Positions 5,633-8,476 of a stretch of 8,476 nucleotides of DNA are shown piece by piece. Below the pieces are notes generated by a model. The model did not search any database, had not been told where the DNA came from, and saw nothing but the letters and a program-made list of their open reading frames with translations. Both the position numbers and the translations under genes were made by a program. Location: assembly GCA_028282865.1 (NCBI GenBank), contig JANQHA010000442.1, positions 1 through 8,476 of the forward strand, given 5' to 3'. The first letter of the stretch is position 1. Each line of letters opens with the position of its first letter. Origin of the DNA: Oligoflexales bacterium (GTDB taxonomy: Bacteria > Bdellovibrionota_B > Oligoflexia > Oligoflexales > CACXFL01).

Positions 5633-6036
5633 AAAGCCACTGGCAAGTGTCGGGTGATCCAGCAAAAGCGGTTTTGGAGACTTCGCTAGAAAAAATGAAG
5701 ACACCAAACCAATTAACCACCTTCTCTTTAGAGGTAAGACAAAACCTTATGAGAATTGCAGCCTTCTATTCAAATTACGGGTCCATGGAAACCCTTGATT
5801 ACCTAAGGAAGTACTCTAAACTTCCGCCAGACAGAGCGACTACCTACGTGAGCGGTTCGCAGTGGTTGACAGGAGCAACTATACTAAAAATAGACCGTGG
5901 CGACTTCGAGGAGATGATAGCTGCGCAACCTGCATGTTCCCAGATTTGGAATAGAATGCGAACACACACCCTAAAAGGCATTGATTCTACCGCAAGAAAA
6001 GTAGGCTCTGAATCTTCGAAAGCCCAGAGTAACTGA
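5608..6036 (+). CDS. Hypothetical protein (142 aa, or 135 aa from 5629)
   Basis: I recognise no family. The product is a soluble, mostly helical protein with a basic hydrophilic C-terminus (ARKVGSESSKAQSN) and no signal peptide or membrane span. Two starts are possible. ATG 5608 gives 142 residues. ATG 5629 gives 135 and forms an ATGA overlap with the stop of the upstream ORF, the usual arrangement for translational coupling. Neither has a strong Shine-Dalgarno. I list the longer form but find 5629 at least as likely. The gene ends 14 bp before the stop of the convergent antitoxin-like gene. With the preceding ORF it could be a two-gene unit or two parts of one frame-disrupted gene. Confidence 0.55.
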   Translation: MEFELPFMKSHWQVSGDPAKAVLETSLEKMKTPNQLTTFSLEVRQNLMRIAAFYSNYGSMETLDYLRKYSKLPPDRATTYVSGSQWLTGATILKIDRGDFEEMIAAQPACSQIWNRMRTHTLKGIDSTARKVGSESSKAQSN

Positions 6037-6050
6037 TGTTTTCATAACAC

Positions 6051-6545
6051 TTAATGAGCATACAACCCCTTGGGTAACTTATCTGGAATAGGAAAATATT
6101 CTTTCGCACTCAAAGAAATCGGGCTTATCTTTTTTTTTGAGATGCTATCACTTAAATACCTCATAACTTCATTTAGTTTTATAGTCTTACGCCGTTCCTT
6201 TTCTAAGACAACACCGATAAGCTGCATTCTTAGAGACCTTTCCATAGACCTAGACATCTTCGTTGGACTGAGATCCGCGCGCTCCCATACAGTAATGGTT
6301 GAGTCATCAGTTTCATCTACCAGCCATCTCGCGAACTTCTCCTGAGTCATCTCTAAATGATGCCGGATAAATTTAATTTCAGCGCCACTTAGTCTGGTCG
6401 GCTTCAAAGGCAAAAGCTTAAACATAAGCTCTTCGAGTTTCTCATAGTTGACATCCGGGATTAACTCACCATCGACTTTCACATGAGGCCAATCAACCAA
6501 TTTAATTGGAAACCCGAGATGATTAAATATCGTCGTTTTCTTCAT
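6051..6545 (-). CDS. XRE-type helix-turn-helix antitoxin-like regulator (164 aa)
   Basis: This is a DNA-binding protein, probably the antitoxin and autoregulator of a two-gene module. Residues 52-95 form an XRE-like helix-turn-helix: LSGAEIKFIRHHLEMTQEKF, then a recognition-helix region with TITVWERA. The pattern resembles the HTH of MqsA/HigA-type antitoxins. The N-terminal 50 residues contain DGELIPDVNYEKLEELM, as in regulators commonly paired with DUF4258 proteins, and lack the CxxC zinc finger of true MqsA. The C-terminal 55 residues are basic and may bind the partner. AGGGAAG lies 3 bases before the ATG and overlaps the TAG stop of the upstream partner, with an 8-bp gap between the genes, so translation is likely coupled. 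It may repress the promoter at 6983-7011 through the palindromes there. Confidence 0.8.
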   Translation of the reverse strand: MKKTTIFNHLGFPIKLVDWPHVKVDGELIPDVNYEKLEELMFKLLPLKPTRLSGAEIKFIRHHLEMTQEKFARWLVDETDDSTITVWERADLSPTKMSRSMERSLRMQLIGVVLEKERRKTIKLNEVMRYLSDSISKKKISPISLSAKEYFPIPDKLPKGLYAH

Positions 6546-6553
6546 GCTCTTCC

Positions 6554-6916
6554 CTAATAGAGATCAATTACGGTTATAATTAAAAGCGGTTTCTCACTAG
6601 TTTCATCTATTGAAACACATACTCTCAACCTTCTATCAAGGCCTTGCTTAGAAAAAGCATACGACCACCGGTTAATTGAGTTTCCATAGTCATCGTGAGT
6701 ATGAAACTTATCATGATAAATTTCTCTTTTCCCATTCAGTAGTACGTCCCTAACCTCCTGAATCAACACTTCTCTATGATCTAATCTTTCTCGTGCGTGC
6801 CCAGTAGGCGCATACTTACCTGCTTCAACAAAACTCCGAACCAACTTATGTATGCCGGTATGTTTGTTAGGCACAAATCCATGAGAAGTGAATCGGCGTA
6901 TCCTTCTCTTTGCCAT
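6554..6916 (-). CDS. DUF4258 protein, putative toxin (120 aa)
   Basis: First gene of a two-gene minus-strand operon with the XRE regulator at 6051. After a basic N-terminal extension (MAKRRIRRF to about residue 35), the DUF4258-like domain is seen: GHARERLDHRE (39-49), a helix with VRDVLLNGKREIYHDKF (55-71), DDYGNSINRW (75-84), and strands RRLRVCVSID (95-104) and LLIITVIDLY (111-120). Members of this small alpha/beta family often sit beside HTH antitoxins and are suspected RelE/MqsR-like RNases. That activity is inferred and has not been shown here. AAGGA precedes the ATG by about 7 bases. The toxin-first order matches higBA and mqsRA rather than the more common antitoxin-first order. Confidence 0.78.
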   Translation of the reverse strand: MAKRRIRRFTSHGFVPNKHTGIHKLVRSFVEAGKYAPTGHARERLDHREVLIQEVRDVLLNGKREIYHDKFHTHDDYGNSINRWSYAFSKQGLDRRLRVCVSIDETSEKPLLIITVIDLY

Positions 6917-6953
6917 ACAAAATCCTTATCGGTAAAATACCATAAAAACTGAA

Positions 6954-6972
6954 TAATTCAATTAATGAATTA
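6954..6972. repeat. Palindrome 1 of the toxin-antitoxin-like promoter
   Basis: TAATTCA and TGAATTA are perfect 7-bp inverted arms around a 5-base spacer (ATTAA). The site lies just downstream of the predicted transcription start of the minus-strand operon. Its half-site TTCA/TGAA matches palindrome 2, about 49 bp away centre to centre. Candidate operator for the XRE protein. Confidence 0.45.
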
Positions 6973-6982
6973 AAATTATCTA

Positions 6983-7011
6983 TATATATTAATGTATTAT
7001 AGTTATTTCAA
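6983..7011 (-). promoter_or_regulatory. Candidate promoter of the DUF4258/XRE operon
   Basis: On the minus strand, TTGAAA (7011-7006) and TATATA (6988-6983) are exactly 17 bp apart. Transcription would start near 6976, giving a leader of about 60 bases. The -35 box is inside palindrome 2, and palindrome 1 lies just downstream of the start, an arrangement suited to autorepression. Confidence 0.5.
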
Positions 7012-7021
7012 TATGAAATAA
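7003..7021. repeat. Palindrome 2 overlapping the -35 box
   Basis: TTATTTCA and TGAAATAA are perfect 8-bp arms around ATA. The palindrome covers the TTGAAA -35 element of the minus-strand operon. A regulator bound here would block RNA polymerase. It could also influence the plus-strand gene at 7153. Confidence 0.45.
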
Positions 7022-7137
7022 TGTAATGAAGGAAATGCCTCTGGAGGACTTATAAAAGCGACACAGAGGTCACCGAGAGACAAAATCAAGTGTCCGCGGC
7101 AAATCCACTGACAATCTGTTACAAGCAAAATTCAAAC

Positions 7138-7147
7138 TAAAGGAGGT
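7138..7147 (+). promoter_or_regulatory. Near-perfect Shine-Dalgarno of the 7153 gene
   Basis: TAAAGGAGGT contains AAGGAGGT, the full complement of the 16S rRNA 3' end, with the last G of GGAGG 6 bases before the GTG. It is the strongest ribosome binding site in the window and fixes a GTG start. Confidence 0.8.
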
Positions 7148-7152
7148 ATTTT

Positions 7153-7386
7153 GTGAACAAGAAAAGATCTCGTAAACTTTTTCTATTACCTAAACCTAAG
7201 AACCAATCTGACCATCAAAATGTTATAAAGCTGGTACACCCTAAGTCCAAAGGCCAAGCTTTTAGCGCTGATCAACTTCTTCAGCAGATTGAAACCCTAA
7301 GAGAGCAACAGAATTTAAATCACTGCATTTTACTTGAGTTGCTGCACACAATTGAACTGAAACTAGACCGCCTTGAGGCTGAGTAA
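7153..7386 (+). CDS. Small basic/coiled-coil hypothetical protein (77 aa)
   Basis: The family is not recognised. Residues 1-34 are strongly basic and probably disordered (NKKRSRKLFLLPKPKNQ, then LVHPKSKG). Residues 38-77 form one long amphipathic helix with leucine/isoleucine spacing typical of a coiled coil, ending IELKLDRLEAE. This layout suits an oligomeric nucleic-acid-binding or scaffold protein, but that is inference. The start is GTG 7153, the only start after an in-frame TAA at 7138-7140, and it has a full-strength Shine-Dalgarno. The stop is only 4 bp from the stop of the convergent purF, with no terminator hairpin between them, so transcripts probably overlap. It shares its upstream region with the divergent DUF4258/XRE operon. 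Confidence 0.72.
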   Translation: MNKKRSRKLFLLPKPKNQSDHQNVIKLVHPKSKGQAFSADQLLQQIETLREQQNLNHCILLELLHTIELKLDRLEAE

Positions 7387-7390
7387 AGCC

Positions 7391-8476
7391 CTAAGAATAG
7401 CGCAACCCTGGGCCACCGGTTTGGTCTGTTGGCTGGGTAGAGACCTCGTCATTAATTTCCTCCCGGTATCCTTGGCCAAAGCAACCAAAGCAGTAACGGT
7501 TAGAGGAACCCTCACCCAAAACTTTTTTTAAACCATCGGGACTAAGAAACCCGAGAGAGTCCGCTCCAATGAATCGACACATCTCTTCGACACAGTACTG
7601 AGCGGCAAGAAGGTGCTTCCGCTTAGGAGTATCAACCCCGAAATAGCAAGAATGAGTGATCGGTGGCGATGCAATCCGCATATGGACCTCTTTAGCTCCG
7701 GCGTTTCGAATCATGCGGACAATTTTTGTCGAGGTGGTTCCGCGTACTACCGAATCATCGATGACTACAATTTTTTTGCCTGAAATCACATTACGCACCG
7801 GGTTAAGCTTTAGCTTCACCCCAAAGTCCCGAATTGCTTGGTTAGGCTCAATAAAAGTCCTACCGACATAATGATTTCTCACCAGCCCAACCTCATAAGG
7901 CAAGCCCGTTTTGGCGGCATAACCCATAGCCATCGGCACACCCGAATCAGGGACCGCAATGACCACATCGGCGTCAACCCGATCCTCATGGGCTAACTCT
8001 TCGCCTAGCTTCTTGCGAATATTATAAACAGGCTCATTATAAACCTTGCTATCTGGCCTCGAAAAGTAAATAGGCTCAAAAGAGCAGAACGCCGACTTAT
8101 TAACATTCATCGCTTTATTGGTGAAACTCTCAAGCCCTTGAGTAGTTATCTTAACAACCTCACCCGGCTCAACCTCTCTAACTAACTCAGCATCAATTAA
8201 ATCCAGGGCACAGGTTTCCGACGCTACCACGTAAGAGCCCTTCTTTTTGCCAATGACCAACGGTCTAAAACCGAAGGGATCCCTTACAGCATATAGAAAA
8301 CCGATACCCATAAGCACCAACGAATAAGCACCTTGCACCTGTGACATGGTTTCAAAAATACGTTGCTTTAGGTCACTAGAAGAACTTTTCGCTAATAAGT
8401 GCATAAATACTTCGGTATCTGAGGTAGATTGAAAAATACTACCGCGCGCCTCAAGCTCGTGCCTCAGCTTTTTAGA
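7391..8476 (-). CDS. purF: Amidophosphoribosyltransferase, 5' end outside window
   Basis: PurF catalyses the first committed step of purine biosynthesis: PRPP and glutamine to 5-phosphoribosylamine. The window holds the last 361 residues. The frame is open to the right edge and reads IFQSTSDTEVF just after it, so the internal ATG at 8404 is not the start and roughly the first 110-120 residues, with the catalytic N-terminal Cys, lie outside. The rest of the glutaminase domain (DPFGFRPLVIG, VASETCALDL) leads into the phosphoribosyltransferase domain with the PRPP motif IVVIDDSVVRGTTS. Cysteines matching the [4Fe-4S] ligands of the Bacillus subtilis enzyme are present: FCSFEPIYFSRPDS, THSCYFGVDTP and YCFGCFGQGY. 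The short C-terminal tail (VSTQPTDQTGGPGLRYS) looks unstructured. No terminator is seen before the convergent gene. Confidence 0.97.
   Translation of the reverse strand, partial: SKKLRHELEARGSIFQSTSDTEVFMHLLAKSSSSDLKQRIFETMSQVQGAYSLVLMGIGFLYAVRDPFGFRPLVIGKKKGSYVVASETCALDLIDAELVREVEPGEVVKITTQGLESFTNKAMNVNKSAFCSFEPIYFSRPDSKVYNEPVYNIRKKLGEELAHEDRVDADVVIAVPDSGVPMAMGYAAKTGLPYEVGLVRNHYVGRTFIEPNQAIRDFGVKLKLNPVRNVISGKKIVVIDDSVVRGTTSTKIVRMIRNAGAKEVHMRIASPPITHSCYFGVDTPKRKHLLAAQYCVEEMCRFIGADSLGFLSPDGLKKVLGEGSSNRYCFGCFGQGYREEINDEVSTQPTDQTGGPGLRYS

Noticed and set aside
6070..6345. Plus-strand ORF opposite the XRE gene
   Set aside because: It is antisense to a recognisable HTH gene and has no ribosome binding site.
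7026..7069. Nine-codon ORF and a CCTCTG/CAGAGG stem in the leader of the 7153 gene
   Set aside because: The ORF has no ribosome binding site, and the 6-bp stem with a 20-base loop is too weak to call a riboswitch or attenuator.
7656..7871. Plus-strand ORF opposite purF
   Set aside because: It is a shadow of the conserved PRPP-binding region of purF.
7391..8404. purF starting at the internal ATG 8404
   Set aside because: The frame stays open to the window edge and reads conserved PurF sequence (STSDTEV) before that ATG, so the gene begins outside the window.
1..8476. Insertion sequence, integrase, CRISPR array, tRNA or rRNA
   Set aside because: No transposase or integrase motif, terminal inverted repeats, regularly spaced repeats, cloverleaf or rRNA-like sequence was seen.

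Overview
The window looks like bacterial chromosomal DNA of moderate to low GC from a Gram-negative organism. Two of its genes encode probable lipoproteins with N-terminal lipoboxes, and purF is of the Fe-S-cluster type. A member of the Bdellovibrionota or a similar deltaproteobacterial lineage would fit the matrixin-type lipoprotein protease, but the sequence alone does not prove this. I see no rRNA, tRNA, CRISPR array, insertion sequence or integrase. The only clear housekeeping gene is purF at the right edge. Everything to its left looks like accessory DNA made of small transcription units.

Layout, left to right. Positions 1-425 hold no intact gene, but the minus strand has a coding-like remnant that changes frame at a run of seven A (57-247). 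Two small orphan genes then converge and overlap by 6 bp (426-761 plus, 756-1058 minus). A lipoprotein of unknown function follows (1284-2177). Next is an AAA ATPase of the DUF4143 type (2309-3487). Its start codon lies one base after a perfect 20-bp inverted repeat that also covers the predicted -10 box. Then come a lipoprotein metalloprotease of the matrixin/metzincin type (3719-4399) and an aldo/keto reductase with an intact catalytic tetrad (4515-5348). A poorly defined two-ORF locus (about 5363-6036) overlaps by an ATGA junction and has no good start for its first ORF.

On the minus strand, 6051-6916 is a toxin-first toxin-antitoxin-like pair: a DUF4258 protein followed by an XRE helix-turn-helix protein. 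Its promoter lies between two AT-rich palindromes that could be autoregulatory operators. A 77-residue basic/coiled-coil gene with a GTG start and a near-perfect Shine-Dalgarno (7153-7386) converges on the 3' end of purF (7391-8476, 5' end outside the window) with a 4-bp gap.

How the genes relate: apart from the DUF4258/XRE pair and the ATGA-linked pair, they look like independent units. Most have their own ribosome binding site, and strands switch often. The two lipoprotein genes share an unusual octamer, TAGGGGGT, as ribosome binding site. No single multi-gene defence or metabolic system can be assembled from the window. The strongest second-look items are the palindrome-controlled ATPase, the toxin-antitoxin-like pair with its paired operators, and the small gene abutting purF.
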